Numbered from the stretch's first letter, positions 1-10,211 are shown. The stretch is DNA of 64,000 nt from Polynucleobacter hallstattensis (GCF_018881835.1 NZ_JACVPO010000002.1:434001-498000), one strand, 5' to 3'. A program made the numbers and translations. Notes: generated by a model from the sequence alone, not told the origin.

Positions 1-9
1 CATAAGGCC

Positions 10-1098
10 TTAGGTGTTTTGAACCACAATGTTCGGGAATTTATTGCTCATATCTTTAGAAAGCGCTGCTACTTTGATAGCAACTCGTCTTGCAATCGTT
101 TTATAAATTTCGCTGATAGCGCCATCTGGATCGGCCACTACGGTTGGGCGACCCGCATCCGCCTGCTCGCGTATCGATAAGTTCAGGGGCAATGAGCCCA
201 AAAAGTCAGCACCATATTCTTGGCACATCTTTTGGCCGCCACCAGTACCGAACACATGCTCTTCATGACCGCAACTTGGGCAGATATAGGTACTCATATT
301 TTCGATGATGCCCACAATGGGTACGCCAACCTTGTCAAACATCTTTAGACCTTTACGCGCATCTAGCAAAGCAATGTCTTGGGGCGTAGTCACAATTACC
401 GCGCCTGTAACAGGCACCTTTTGAGCAAGCGTGAGTTGAATATCGCCGGTACCAGGAGGCATATCTACAATTAAATAGTCGAGATCACGCCAACGGGTTT
501 GACGCAGCAGTTGCTCTAAGGCCGAGGTCACCATGGGGCCACGCCAAACCATAGGAGCATCGTTATCAATCAAAAAACCAATCGAACTGGCTTGGAGGCC
601 GTGGCCTACCATGGGCTCCATGGTGTTCTCTTCAATAGATTCTGGTCTGCCGGTAATACCCAACATCATCGGCTGACTTGGTCCGTAAATGTCCGCATCC
701 AACATACCTACTTGCGCACCTTCAGCCGCTAAAGCTAAAGCGAGATTAACGGCGGTAGTGGACTTTCCGACCCCACCCTTGCCACTGGCTACAGCAATAA
801 TATTTTTTACATTAGGCAATAGTTTGACGCCGCGCTGAACGGAATGCGCAACGATTTGACTACTCACATTGACGCTGACGTTTTTAACCTCAGGTAATTC
901 ACGGAGCACAGCAATCACCGATTTACGAATAGCATCAAATTGACTTTTTGCTGGATAACCTAAAACAATGTCCAAACTGACATCACCGCCATCAACGCGT
1001 AAATTTTTAACGCTCTTAGATGTTGCAAAATCAATTTGGGTATTGGGGTCAATCAGACCCTTTAGTGCAGCTTGCACAGTCTCTACAGTAAGTGACAA
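10..1098 (-). CDS. apbC: Mrp/ApbC/NBP35-family iron-sulfur cluster carrier ATPase
   Basis: P-loop ATPase that binds and transfers Fe-S clusters to target enzymes in the cytoplasm. The 362-aa protein has an N-terminal MIP18/DUF59-like domain (about residues 5-75), a deviant Walker A GKGGVGKST at 106-114, and a CxxC pair at Cys273/Cys276 that binds the bridging cluster in this family. The length is normal and the gene is complete, ending 10 bases from the window edge. It is not part of the photosynthesis cluster, although that cluster encodes many Fe-S proteins (BchL, BchX, BchN, BchB, IspH). Confidence 0.95.
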   Translation of the reverse strand: MSLTVETVQAALKGLIDPNTQIDFATSKSVKNLRVDGGDVSLDIVLGYPAKSQFDAIRKSVIAVLRELPEVKNVSVNVSSQIVAHSVQRGVKLLPNVKNIIAVASGKGGVGKSTTAVNLALALAAEGAQVGMLDADIYGPSQPMMLGITGRPESIEENTMEPMVGHGLQASSIGFLIDNDAPMVWRGPMVTSALEQLLRQTRWRDLDYLIVDMPPGTGDIQLTLAQKVPVTGAVIVTTPQDIALLDARKGLKMFDKVGVPIVGIIENMSTYICPSCGHEEHVFGTGGGQKMCQEYGADFLGSLPLNLSIREQADAGRPTVVADPDGAISEIYKTIARRVAIKVAALSKDMSNKFPNIVVQNT

Positions 1099-1231
1099 AA
1101 CTCTCTCCTATTCAGCAGAACGGGCTTTTGTAAAGCCAGCTCAGCCTCTTTTATTAAGCCTGATGATGAAAAATCAAATAGTGCGTAGATTAACCGCACA
1201 TGCAAAAAATTGCTAAAACCAAAATTAAGGG

Positions 1232-1426
1232 CTAAGGTGAAACCGGGAATCCAGCCTCCGTTATCAGCCCAGAGGCTAACTCCGGAGAAAGACTGGTTTC
1301 TAGCGTGACCAGCTGCGTCGCCAAGTCCACCTGAACCTGCGCTTGGGGATCTTGGGCCTTTACAGCCCTAGTGACTGCGTTGATGCAACCACCACAAGTC
1401 ATCCCTGAAACCTTGAGCGTAAACAT
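1232..1426 (-). CDS. copZ: CopZ-like heavy-metal-associated (HMA) protein
   Basis: Small cytosolic copper chaperone of 64 aa consisting of one HMA domain. The metal-binding motif MTCGGC has Cys11 and Cys14. It is divergent from copA with a 73-bp gap, so the two probably share a copper-responsive control region. The function is assigned from the domain and the neighbour. Metal specificity (Cu versus another soft metal) cannot be read from the sequence alone. Confidence 0.85.
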   Translation of the reverse strand: MFTLKVSGMTCGGCINAVTRAVKAQDPQAQVQVDLATQLVTLETSLSPELASGLITEAGFPVSP

Positions 1427-1499
1427 AGCTTCTCCTTCAAAACGGTCAAAATACAGTTGCTAATGGCTTTTTTTCACCTTGCAGTAGATTATCTTCTAC

Positions 1500-3788
1500 A
1501 TGAGCCCTACAGAATCGTCTAATTCAGAGTTTTATACCCTCGACATTGGTGGTATGACCTGTGCCTCCTGCGTCGGTCGGGTAGAAAAGGCTCTAGGCAA
1601 GATTCCAGGGGTAGAGGCGGCTAGCGTCAATCTAGCTACCGAGCAAGCAAGAATTCGTACTCAACGGGGCTCGTCCAGCTTAGCGGAGATCATTGCGCTA
1701 GTTCAAAAGACAGGCTACGAAGCCAAAGAAAGCTCTGTTCGGGGTAATCCTGATCAGAGGATTGGTAAGTCATTTTGGGCTGCCGATGGCTTAGGCCGAG
1801 TGATTCTGAGTTTTGCACTATCCGCCCCCCTCTTCTTGCCAATGCTGTTCATGCCTTTTGGAATTCATTGGTCCTTATCAGGATGGTGGCAACTTGCCTT
1901 AGCCACACCAGTCCAGTTCATTTTAGGATGGCGCTTCTATGTAGCGGGCTATAAATCAGTCATGGCCGGTGCGGGCAATATGGACCTGCTCGTTGCCTTA
2001 GGGACGAGCGCTGCTTATGGACTCAGTCTCTATATATTGCTCACTTCAAGCCACGCACATGAACTTTACTTCGAAGGATCAGCGGTCATCATCTGCATGG
2101 TCTTATTGGGTAAATGGCTAGAGGCACGAGCCAAGCAACAAACCAGTGAAGCGATTCGCGCCCTGCAACAGCTCTGGCCAGAGCATGCCAAAGTTTTAAA
2201 CACCAATGTTGATCTGCAGGGCAATAAGGCTATCGGCGCCGACCACTATCGCGACTTACCTTTAGAACAAGTGCTGCCTGGCGATAAAGTCTTCATTCTT
2301 CCCGGTGAACGTATTCCGGTAGATGGTGTCGTTATTTTTGGTGCTAGCCACGTTGATGAATCCCTGCTCACCGGCGAAAGCGAGCCTGTTAAGAAATCAA
2401 TCGAGTCAACGGTTATTGGTGGCGCCTTAAATGGTGAAGGCGTGCTAATAGTGATGGCTCAAGCTGTTGGTGTTGAAAGCGTACTCTCACAAATGATTAA
2501 CTTAGTAGAGGAAGCACAAACACAAAAAGCGCCGATTCAAAAGTTGGTTGATCAAGTGAGTGCGGTATTTGTGCCGACCGTCATTGTGCTTGCGCTCATG
2601 ACGGGAATCGGCAACTGGCTTTACTTAGACTCCATCTCCATTGCCATCTTACGCGCCGTATCGGTCTTGGTGATCGCTTGTCCTTGCGCGCTTGGCTTAG
2701 CTACTCCGGCTGCAATCATGGCCGGTACTGGTATAGCCGCACGCTTTGGCATTCTGATTAAGGACCCACAAGTATTAGAGCTGGCTCATAAGCTCAATAT
2801 CGTTGCCTTTGATAAAACTGGCACATTAACAATAGGTAAGCCGCGCATGCTCGCCCTACTACCTTTTGATACATCAATTGCCGATGCCAATCAGATCCTC
2901 GCCACTGCTGCAGGCTTACAGTTGGGAAGTGAACATCCGTTGGCAAAAGCATTACTAGTTTCATCCAAGGAAAAAGGTATCGCACCTATTACCACCTCGT
3001 TTAGTAAAGGCTTGCCTGGTATTGGGATTGAAGGTATTCCGAGTAGCGGTCCTTTTGCAGGTCAAACACTGCGTTTACAAAGCGTAGCTTCGCTTGAAGC
3101 TAGTCCTCAATACGCTATGGTGTTGCAAAAAGCACAGGCGTATTTTGAACAGGGTCAAACTGTTTCTGTGCTGATGAGCTCAGGTAGTGAAAGTAATGGC
3201 GCACCTTCACCAATTGCTGTCATTGCTTTTGGAGATGAACTGAAACCCAATGCAAAATCAGCAGTCGATGCATTGCATGCATTGCATATTCGAACGGTGA
3301 TGTTGTCTGGTGATAATTTATCTTCTGCTACTCGTGTAGGAAAAATGATTGGTATTGATGAAGTCTTTGCACAAATTATGCCGAGCGATAAAGCGCAAAA
3401 CATTCATCGATTACAAAACCCACCCGCACTACAAAAGCAATATGTCGCGATGATTGGTGATGGCGTAAATGATGCGCCGGCATTGGCGATAGCAGATGTG
3501 GGTATGGCGATGTCTACTGGGACTGATGTAGCCATGCAAGCCGCCGGAATTACCTTAATGCGTGGCGACCCTACTTTGGTGGCTGATGCAATCGATATCT
3601 CCAAAAAAACTTGGAATAAGATTGCGCAAAATTTATTTTGGGCATTTGCATTTAATACGATTGGCATACCAATGGCAGCTTTGGGATATTTATCGCCCAT
3701 GCTAGCTGGCAGTGCAATGGCGCTCTCCAGTTTTTGCGTATTGAGCAATGCTCTCCTCTTAAAGCGCTGGCGCCCGAAGAATAGATAG
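1500..3788 (+). CDS. copA: Copper-translocating P1B-type ATPase
   Basis: Inner-membrane Cu(I) export ATPase of 762 aa. One N-terminal HMA domain (CASC, Cys21/Cys24) is followed by transmembrane helices. The actuator TGES is at 291-294 and the membrane metal-site CPC at 394-396, which marks a P1B-1 type Cu+ pump. The phosphorylation motif DKTGT is at about 438, and GDGVNDAPA lies near the C-terminus. No clear Shine-Dalgarno precedes the ATG. The gene pairs with the divergent copZ. Confidence 0.95.
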   Translation: MSPTESSNSEFYTLDIGGMTCASCVGRVEKALGKIPGVEAASVNLATEQARIRTQRGSSSLAEIIALVQKTGYEAKESSVRGNPDQRIGKSFWAADGLGRVILSFALSAPLFLPMLFMPFGIHWSLSGWWQLALATPVQFILGWRFYVAGYKSVMAGAGNMDLLVALGTSAAYGLSLYILLTSSHAHELYFEGSAVIICMVLLGKWLEARAKQQTSEAIRALQQLWPEHAKVLNTNVDLQGNKAIGADHYRDLPLEQVLPGDKVFILPGERIPVDGVVIFGASHVDESLLTGESEPVKKSIESTVIGGALNGEGVLIVMAQAVGVESVLSQMINLVEEAQTQKAPIQKLVDQVSAVFVPTVIVLALMTGIGNWLYLDSISIAILRAVSVLVIACPCALGLATPAAIMAGTGIAARFGILIKDPQVLELAHKLNIVAFDKTGTLTIGKPRMLALLPFDTSIADANQILATAAGLQLGSEHPLAKALLVSSKEKGIAPITTSFSKGLPGIGIEGIPSSGPFAGQTLRLQSVASLEASPQYAMVLQKAQAYFEQGQTVSVLMSSGSESNGAPSPIAVIAFGDELKPNAKSAVDALHALHIRTVMLSGDNLSSATRVGKMIGIDEVFAQIMPSDKAQNIHRLQNPPALQKQYVAMIGDGVNDAPALAIADVGMAMSTGTDVAMQAAGITLMRGDPTLVADAIDISKKTWNKIAQNLFWAFAFNTIGIPMAALGYLSPMLAGSAMALSSFCVLSNALLLKRWRPKNR

Positions 3789-3789
3789 G

Positions 3790-4596
3790 CTATTTGGAAT
3801 TCTTACGCAGTAACTCGATATCGCCGTACAGGGCTCGGGTCTCTGATTTTGTATTGTCTGTATCCGTCAGTAGTGCAATGCCAATGACATTACCTGGTGT
3901 CTCTCCATAAGCCGACTTGTAGTCCGCGGCTAAATCCCGTTCGTGCTTGCGCCACTCTCCCAAACCATCCCAACCAGAGTCCACCACAATCATCTTCACA
4001 CGAGAGGTATGAGCGTTGTTCAGGACGGTATTGACTGAATTCTTACCTGACCAGATGTACATCACTGTGGCGTAAGGCATTTCTTGGCCACTAATTAGAC
4101 TGGCCATCTCAAAGGTGAGCTTTTCTTTGAGGGGCAGTTTAGATTTGTTGCCATCAAAGGCTACCAAGATACGTAGTGGTGCATCATCATGCTGACTATC
4201 TGCATTGTCTGCCTGCGGTATTGCACCTACCGCCTTCCACTCCCATTGCAGCCATAAGTTCTGAGCCGAGCGCGGTCGAAGTTTTACCGCGAGACCAGAT
4301 GCTGAGGTTTTGGAATTAGCAGCAAGCACTGTGCGACCTTGATAATTCTCAAGGCGATAAAGCGTATTCTTTTTATAGGGTGCGATGCGATAGAAATGCC
4401 AACCATCTGGCATGCCAGCGCGTGGCTTCTCCGCAGAGAACTTGGGTAAATCCTCTTGAGCTGGCAATTGATCCGCATTGAATGGCTGCCCCGCCTCATT
4501 CTCAATCGAGTTTCCAGTCAAGCCCGCACAACCAGCCAAGGAGATGACAATCGTGGTCAAAAGCAGCAGGGATCGAAAAGGGGTTTTTATAGGCAT
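3790..4596 (-). CDS. DUF3047-family lipoprotein
   Basis: Predicted envelope lipoprotein of unknown function, about 268 aa from the chosen start. A hydrophobic N-terminal stretch ends in a lipobox, SLAGC. The rest looks like the DUF3047 domain, with WEWKAVGAIPQAD as the family-like core. The frame is open back to 4656, but the Met at 4596 gives a proper signal peptide and avoids overlapping the divergent glycosyltransferase. It converges with copA with a 1-bp gap. No pathway can be assigned. Confidence 0.7.
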   Translation of the reverse strand: MPIKTPFRSLLLLTTIVISLAGCAGLTGNSIENEAGQPFNADQLPAQEDLPKFSAEKPRAGMPDGWHFYRIAPYKKNTLYRLENYQGRTVLAANSKTSASGLAVKLRPRSAQNLWLQWEWKAVGAIPQADNADSQHDDAPLRILVAFDGNKSKLPLKEKLTFEMASLISGQEMPYATVMYIWSGKNSVNTVLNNAHTSRVKMIVVDSGWDGLGEWRKHERDLAADYKSAYGETPGNVIGIALLTDTDNTKSETRALYGDIELLRKNSK

Positions 4597-4644
4597 CCGC
4601 TTTATTGTCCCAAAGAATGGCTTGCTTAAGTCTAAAATCATTGC

Positions 4645-6141
4645 ATGCGTCATCAATCACCCTCGAGCTGGGCTGTCATCAGCATCTGCATTGCTGCACT
4701 GGTCCATCTTGCCCTGGGTTTCTCGATTGAGTTTTCTGTCGATGAAGCGCACTACGCTCTATATGCAAAGCACCTTGCCTGGAGTTATTTTGATCACCCA
4801 CCACTGGTGGGTTGGATCCAATGGCCATTAGTAAGTCTGACATCATCCGAGGGGATCATTCGCCTAATTCCGGAATTACTCTGGGTGCTCTCCGCTTTCT
4901 TAGTGTATCGAGTGACAGTGGAAATTCACCGCTTGATACAAGGGCGTAATGCGGGTTACCTCACTACCGCTCTTCCATCAGCAAACCTGTGTGGATTGAT
5001 GGCGGTATTAGCGATCATTGCAGCACCATTGCCCCACGTTTTAGCAATTGGTCTTTTACCAGACACCCTACTTGCCCCCTTAAGTCTTGGCTTGATGTTG
5101 ATGGCCTTACGTTGGACCCGAAAAGATCAGTTCTCCATTACGGACTGGATCATTACCGGCTTATTACTGGGCTTGGCAGGTCTGAGTAAGTACACCGCTG
5201 CGTTTACTGCATTTGCTTTGCTCTTCGTATTGTTAGCTTCGCCTAAAAAAGTCTGGATTACTAAAGTCGGCTTTTGGCTAGCAGTCGCAATTGCCTTGAT
5301 CGTGATTAGCCCCGTACTCTATTGGAACTGGATCAATGATTGGATCTCATTCAAATATCAAATTGCCCATGGTAGTGGTGGTGCTTGGGAGTGGCGAAGA
5401 GTCGGTGCCTTTGTAGGTATTCAGATCGCCTGCTTTGGAGCTTTATTAATTTTAGGCACCTATTCTTTTTTAAAGCATTGTCTCCACTCGCAAAAGCTGA
5501 TTCTGATTGCTCTACTGAGTTTCTTCGCAATTCCCTTTGTGATCTTTGCTGCGCTATCTGGTGGAGGTAGCCTGCCCCACTGGACTACACCTGCCTGGTT
5601 TTGCCTTGCGCCATTTGCCGGCATCGGTCTAGCTAAAACATGGGCCATGCAGCACCGCTTGGTAATTCGAATATTGCTTATTGGGCAGTTACTGATTTGC
5701 TTACTCGGTTTTGGTTTTGTTCTGGCTGGAGGCTTTACTAACTCGGCAGTGAAATCAAACCCCATTGCTGATCTCTATGGCTGGAAGCTTGCTGGCCAGA
5801 AAGCAGCTCAATTAGCGCAAGCCAGCAAGGCAAATGGGATTGCAGTACAAAACTGGACTTTGGGTAGTCGTGCTGCTTGGTATGCTCAACCACTCCCGGT
5901 CTTTGTGCTGGACCAACGACAGGATCAGTTTGACCTTTGGTTTGGGCAATTACCCGCTGGCGCAAACGTCTTACTCATTAACTGGTCGGGCATGACTTTT
6001 AGGTCACCCGTGGGCGGAAATCTGGCCTTTGAAGTCTGTGAACCCTTAGATAGCCTAGAAATTATTCGATTTGGGCGAGTCTTATCCAAATTTGAGTACA
6101 GCCTCTGCCGGAACTGGCAGGGTGCTGGCGCAACGCGTTAA
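4645..6141 (+). CDS. Glycosyltransferase family 39 (ArnT/PMT-like) membrane protein
   Basis: Polytopic inner-membrane glycosyltransferase of 498 aa that would use a polyprenyl-phosphate sugar donor. The first extracytoplasmic loop holds the family signature DEAHYALYAKHL followed by DHPPLVGW, where the acidic residues bind metal and donor. Many hydrophobic helices follow. It starts a plus-strand run of envelope genes (flippase-like, GT9, PAP2), which suggests a role in LPS or another surface glycan. The acceptor is unknown. Confidence 0.85.
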   Translation: MRHQSPSSWAVISICIAALVHLALGFSIEFSVDEAHYALYAKHLAWSYFDHPPLVGWIQWPLVSLTSSEGIIRLIPELLWVLSAFLVYRVTVEIHRLIQGRNAGYLTTALPSANLCGLMAVLAIIAAPLPHVLAIGLLPDTLLAPLSLGLMLMALRWTRKDQFSITDWIITGLLLGLAGLSKYTAAFTAFALLFVLLASPKKVWITKVGFWLAVAIALIVISPVLYWNWINDWISFKYQIAHGSGGAWEWRRVGAFVGIQIACFGALLILGTYSFLKHCLHSQKLILIALLSFFAIPFVIFAALSGGGSLPHWTTPAWFCLAPFAGIGLAKTWAMQHRLVIRILLIGQLLICLLGFGFVLAGGFTNSAVKSNPIADLYGWKLAGQKAAQLAQASKANGIAVQNWTLGSRAAWYAQPLPVFVLDQRQDQFDLWFGQLPAGANVLLINWSGMTFRSPVGGNLAFEVCEPLDSLEIIRFGRVLSKFEYSLCRNWQGAGATR

Positions 6142-6183
6142 TTCCCCAAATTCAAGACCTTAGGAGCCATAGGCATTATCCTT

Positions 6184-7233
6184 ATGCCTATGAGTTCACA
6201 ACCCCAAGCCACCCCCAAAGCCACATCTGGGTGGAAAGCAATCCTGAAGCGGGCATGGCCCACGATTCGTATTTTGTTATCGATCGCCCTTCTCTGGAAA
6301 GCTACCAGCGGAATTGATTGGCACGCCATATTAGATTCCGATATTCAGATGCAGCCCTGGTGGTTTTTAGCAGCAGGATTAGCCATGATCTCAGCGTTTA
6401 TTTGTGGTGGACTGCGCTGGGGATTTTTGATGCGTAAGGTTGGCTTTCAAGGCAGTCTGATTAGTTTTGTGGCACTCTACTTTGCCGGTGGACTCATTAA
6501 TCAGGGATTGCCAAGTACCTTAGGTGGCGATAGCTATCGCGCCATTACTGCTACTCATTTAAATAGTAGCGGCAGTTTGACTGAAGCGAAGAAGCTCGAT
6601 GAAGAGCTACATCACTCTGTTGACCTAGAGCACGCTACTCCTAAACTTCGCCTGAGCTTTTCCATGGTGTTGGTAGATCGCTTGCTTGGCTTGGCTGGAA
6701 ATAATTTGCTAGGTGGACTTGGCCTCATTTTGGGTGGTGCGACTTTAGCCGCTTGGGGTACCGATCTCGGATATGCGGTCACTGGGATTATGGTGACAGC
6801 AGGTTTATTACTCGCTGCTATTTTGGCATGGGGGCCTAGCTGTAATTTATTGCAAAAATTACTAGAGCGCGTACAAATGAATCATGCCCTGCCTGGCATC
6901 AAGTTCGCATTTTCTTGGCCTATGAATGTAGCTCAAGCCGCATTTGCAATTGGCATTCACTCCCTGACTATTTTGACGCTACTCTTCTGTCTCAAGGCCT
7001 ATGGAGTCGACGCGCCGATTGAAGCCCTGATGATTGGCTTGCCTGCCTTAAGTCTTTTATTAATGCTGCCAATCAGCATCTCCGGCTGGGGCTTGCGTGA
7101 AGCTACACTCTCTTCTGTACTGGCATTGTGGGGCGTTAGTCCATCCATGACAGTATTAGCATCCATTAGTTATGGTGCCATTACCGTCTTATCGGTATTG
7201 CCAGGCGCTTACTTTTTATTAAAACGGAAATAA
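6184..7233 (+). CDS. Flippase-like (LPG synthetase TM / UPF0104 family) membrane protein
   Basis: Polytopic protein of 349 aa resembling the transmembrane half of lysylphosphatidylglycerol synthetase and the AglD/UPF0104 flippase-like family. The conserved FAGGLINQGLPSTLGGD and SGWGLREA segments support this. It lacks the cytosolic aminoacyl-transferase domain, so it is not a full MprF. It lies 42 bp after the GT39 gene and 18 bp before the GT9 gene, probably in the same operon. A role in lipid or glycolipid translocation is inferred from family and context. Confidence 0.75.
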   Translation: MPMSSQPQATPKATSGWKAILKRAWPTIRILLSIALLWKATSGIDWHAILDSDIQMQPWWFLAAGLAMISAFICGGLRWGFLMRKVGFQGSLISFVALYFAGGLINQGLPSTLGGDSYRAITATHLNSSGSLTEAKKLDEELHHSVDLEHATPKLRLSFSMVLVDRLLGLAGNNLLGGLGLILGGATLAAWGTDLGYAVTGIMVTAGLLLAAILAWGPSCNLLQKLLERVQMNHALPGIKFAFSWPMNVAQAAFAIGIHSLTILTLLFCLKAYGVDAPIEALMIGLPALSLLLMLPISISGWGLREATLSSVLALWGVSPSMTVLASISYGAITVLSVLPGAYFLLKRK

Positions 7234-7251
7234 TTCTTTTAGAGCCCTACT

Positions 7252-8511
7252 ATGAGTATTAGCGTCAACACCATGCGTGCAATTGACCACTGGGTCGGCG
7301 TCCCACTTTGCGCATTAGCAAGCCCTGTCGTTGCTCTAATGGATGGCGTGAAGAATATCTTTGCTCGCAGTCCAGAGGCGCCCCGCAAATTACTCTTTAT
7401 TGAACTATCTGAAATGGGCAGCGCAATCTTGGTTGATCCTGCCATGCGTAATGCACAAGCTCGTGGCGCTGAATTATTTTTCCTGATCTTTAAAAGCAAT
7501 CGCGCCAGCCTGACTTTGTTAAATACGGTGAAACCTGAGAATATTTTCACAATCGACTCCTCAAGCTTAGGCGGCTTAATTAAAGATACGCTGAAATTTT
7601 TGCTACTCGCTCGCAAGCATCGTATCGATACCGTGATTGATTTGGAGTTATTCTCTCGCTTTACTGCTCTACTGACCGGCTTATGTGGCGCACGCCTTCG
7701 TGTGGGCTATCACATCTTTCATGGTGAAGGGTTATGGCGCGGCTTTATGCTGACACGTAAAGTTCATTACAACCCACACATTCACATTACTAAGAATTTT
7801 CTCTCTCTGATTCATGCAGCATTTGCTAAAGAGATTGAAGTGCCATTTAGCAAGATACAGATTGCAGATTCAGAAGTTCGCTTAGAGCAAGCGGTGATTG
7901 ATCCGGCAGTATTGAGTAAAGTTCGCGAGCGCATTGAGAAACTGACTGCGACTTTTGGCATTGCATTTAAGCAAGGTGAGCAACGCCTCATTTTGGTCAA
8001 CCCCAATGCTAGCGATCTTTTGCCACAAAGGCGTTGGGCTCAACAGCGCTTTTCTGAGTTGATTCAGGGATTAAATCAACGCTATCCAAATGATCTCATT
8101 CTGATTACTGGCTCCCCAGCTGAATTTGACTATGTTGAAAAAGTCCGTGCAGTTGCCAATGTTAAAAATGCTCTAAACTTTGCAGGTCAAGTGAGCTTTG
8201 CGGAATTGCCGCCGCTGTACACGCTATCCGATGTCATGGTGACCAATGATTCTGGGCCCGGCCACTTCTCCGCTGTTACTCCACTGCGAACAGTCGTCCT
8301 CTTCGGACCAGAAACACCAGCACTGTATGGCTCTATTGGTAAATCGATTGCAATTACTGCTAATCTGGCATGTTCTCCGTGCGTTAGTGCAGCTAATCAT
8401 CGCAAAACACCGTGTCATGACAATGTCTGCATGCAGGCCATCACCGTTGCTCAGGTACTAGAGAAGATGGCGCATCAATTAAATGAAGCCGACCAAGAGC
8501 GGGCGCATTAA
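7252..8511 (+). CDS. Glycosyltransferase family 9 (heptosyltransferase-like)
   Basis: GT9 glycosyltransferase of 419 aa, the family of ADP-heptose:LPS heptosyltransferases. The N-terminal acceptor lobe lacks membrane helices. The C-terminal donor-binding lobe contains NPNASDLLPQRRW, then TNDSGPGHFSAVTP and VVLFGPETP, typical GT9 elements. It probably adds a sugar to the LPS core at the cytoplasmic face. It sits between a flippase-like gene and a PAP2 gene. The exact sugar cannot be read from the sequence. Confidence 0.85.
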   Translation: MSISVNTMRAIDHWVGVPLCALASPVVALMDGVKNIFARSPEAPRKLLFIELSEMGSAILVDPAMRNAQARGAELFFLIFKSNRASLTLLNTVKPENIFTIDSSSLGGLIKDTLKFLLLARKHRIDTVIDLELFSRFTALLTGLCGARLRVGYHIFHGEGLWRGFMLTRKVHYNPHIHITKNFLSLIHAAFAKEIEVPFSKIQIADSEVRLEQAVIDPAVLSKVRERIEKLTATFGIAFKQGEQRLILVNPNASDLLPQRRWAQQRFSELIQGLNQRYPNDLILITGSPAEFDYVEKVRAVANVKNALNFAGQVSFAELPPLYTLSDVMVTNDSGPGHFSAVTPLRTVVLFGPETPALYGSIGKSIAITANLACSPCVSAANHRKTPCHDNVCMQAITVAQVLEKMAHQLNEADQERAH

Positions 8512-8516
8512 TTCGC

Positions 8517-9314
8517 ATGACTGAGCAGCGCAAATCGGCTTTAGCGATTGCATCAATTTGGGTTTGGTGTATTCCGCTTCTACCGCTCAGTCTAGCAATT
8601 GCCATTTACTTTGGTGAATTACAAACTCCGACATTTTTATTTATTAATCATTGCACCCGGTTACTTCCAGATACTTTCTGGACTTGGCTTACTTTTATTG
8701 GCAATGGTTGGGGCATCTTTGCGCTGTGCTTTCCTCTCTTGCTGCTAGCGCCAAGATTATTGAGCGCCGGACTATTGGCATCCTTGATTGGTGGCGCCAT
8801 TAGTCAAATCATCAAGCCTTTTTTAGCCCTTCCTCGTCCTGCTGGAGTATTGGGTTTAGAGGACTTTTATCGTATCGGTGAACCGCTATTGTATAAAGCA
8901 ATGCCCTCCGGCCATACGCTAACTGCTTTTGCGGTAATTTCCGGAATCTACTTTGCTAGTGATCGAGACAAAAGAGCCTCTTTGTGGTGGATCTTCATCA
9001 TTGCGAGTTTTTCAGGTATCTCTCGCAATGCACTTGGCGCTCACTGGCTCACTGATGTATTGGCCGGCTGTGCTATTGGAATATGGTCTGGAATGTTGGG
9101 CGCAATATTGGCTGGGTTTATTCCAGAGAAACAGATGGCGCCCAATCAGATCGGGCCTCGCTTACTTGCGCTAGGTGGCCTTGCAACTATCCATGTTCTC
9201 CTTACACAAACTCTAGACTCAGAACTCAATCAGTCTTTGCAATACGCGTGTGTGGCGTTAATTAGCATTACCTTAGCTTTGTTTATTAAAGCGCAAAAAC
9301 CCAGGGCCATATAA
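8517..9314 (+). CDS. PAP2-family membrane phosphatase
   Basis: Membrane-embedded acid phosphatase of 265 aa. The three PAP2 motifs are present: KPFLALPRP, PSGHT, and SRNALGAHWLTD, which supply the Lys/Arg, His and Arg/His-Asp catalytic residues. It probably dephosphorylates an isoprenoid or lipid phosphate such as undecaprenyl pyrophosphate or lipid A. It starts 5 bp after the GT9 gene and ends just before rlmJ, so it is cotranscribed with the envelope genes. Confidence 0.85.
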   Translation: MTEQRKSALAIASIWVWCIPLLPLSLAIAIYFGELQTPTFLFINHCTRLLPDTFWTWLTFIGNGWGIFALCFPLLLLAPRLLSAGLLASLIGGAISQIIKPFLALPRPAGVLGLEDFYRIGEPLLYKAMPSGHTLTAFAVISGIYFASDRDKRASLWWIFIIASFSGISRNALGAHWLTDVLAGCAIGIWSGMLGAILAGFIPEKQMAPNQIGPRLLALGGLATIHVLLTQTLDSELNQSLQYACVALISITLALFIKAQKPRAI

Positions 9315-9316
9315 AG

Positions 9317-10183
9317 ATGTTTAGTTATCGCCATGCTTTTCATGCGGGTAGTCATGCTGACATTCTGAAGCATCTGGTGATGATTCATTTAGTTGAGTAC
9401 CTGCAAGAAAAGCCTGGTGCTTTGACTATTGTGGATACGCATGCTGGTGCTGGGATCTATAGCCTGACTGATGGCTTTGCAACCGTCAGCAAAGAAGCTG
9501 ATCAAGGTATTTATCGCTTGGCTAAATTTGCAGAGGGTAATTCGATAAGTTCTGGGATAGCTAGTTATCTCGAACACATTCGTTCCGAAAATAATACTAA
9601 TGAGATTGCCGTCTATCCCGGCTCTCCATTTATCCTGGCGCATTTACTGAGAGCACAAGATCGCCTGAAGCTCTTTGAGTTACATCCCAAAGAGATTGAT
9701 ATCCTGCGCCACAATATCAGCCAGCTCAAGCAGTCTAAGCAAGTCGACATTTATGCAGAAGATAGCTTTGCAAGACTAAAAGGCTTGATGCCGCCACCTA
9801 GTAGGCGCGGGTTGGTGTTAATTGATCCCTCTTATGAAGATAAGCAGGATTATCGCTATCTCGAAACGGCGATCGAAGAGGCTTTGCATCGTTTCGCTAC
9901 CGGGTGTTACGCAATTTGGTATCCGTGCCTCTCCAGAAGAGAATCCGCTTCTCTACCGGATCATATGAAAAAGATTGCGGCAACCCACAAGCGATCCTGC
10001 TTACAAGTTGAGCTTCGGGTTGAGAATGCCCCAAAAGAGCGCCGACTGCAGGCGAGCGGCATGTTCATCATTAATCCACCATGGACTTTAGAAAAGCAAT
10101 TGTCAGAAAGCTTACCCATTCTTGTTAAGGCGCTGGGACAAGATGGTGGCGCCTCATTTGTATCAAAGAGTTTTGAAGTCTAA
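9317..10183 (+). CDS. rlmJ: 23S rRNA (adenine2030-N6)-methyltransferase RlmJ
   Basis: Methylates A2030 of 23S rRNA. The 288-aa protein begins with the hallmark FSYRHAFHAGSHADILKH. It carries a SAM-binding IVDTHAGAG segment and the amino-methyltransferase catalytic motif DPSYE (LIDPSYEDKQDY). Length is close to the E. coli protein. The start follows the PAP2 stop by 2 bp. Confidence 0.95.
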   Translation: MFSYRHAFHAGSHADILKHLVMIHLVEYLQEKPGALTIVDTHAGAGIYSLTDGFATVSKEADQGIYRLAKFAEGNSISSGIASYLEHIRSENNTNEIAVYPGSPFILAHLLRAQDRLKLFELHPKEIDILRHNISQLKQSKQVDIYAEDSFARLKGLMPPPSRRGLVLIDPSYEDKQDYRYLETAIEEALHRFATGCYAIWYPCLSRRESASLPDHMKKIAATHKRSCLQVELRVENAPKERRLQASGMFIINPPWTLEKQLSESLPILVKALGQDGGASFVSKSFEV

Positions 10184-10211
10184 GCTTTTAGTCAGCGGAC
10201 AAAACGGGGGT

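Noticed and set aside
1427..1499. CueR-type operator between copZ and copA
   Set aside because: The spacer has only a loose resemblance to a CueR palindrome; no clear dyad could be supported.
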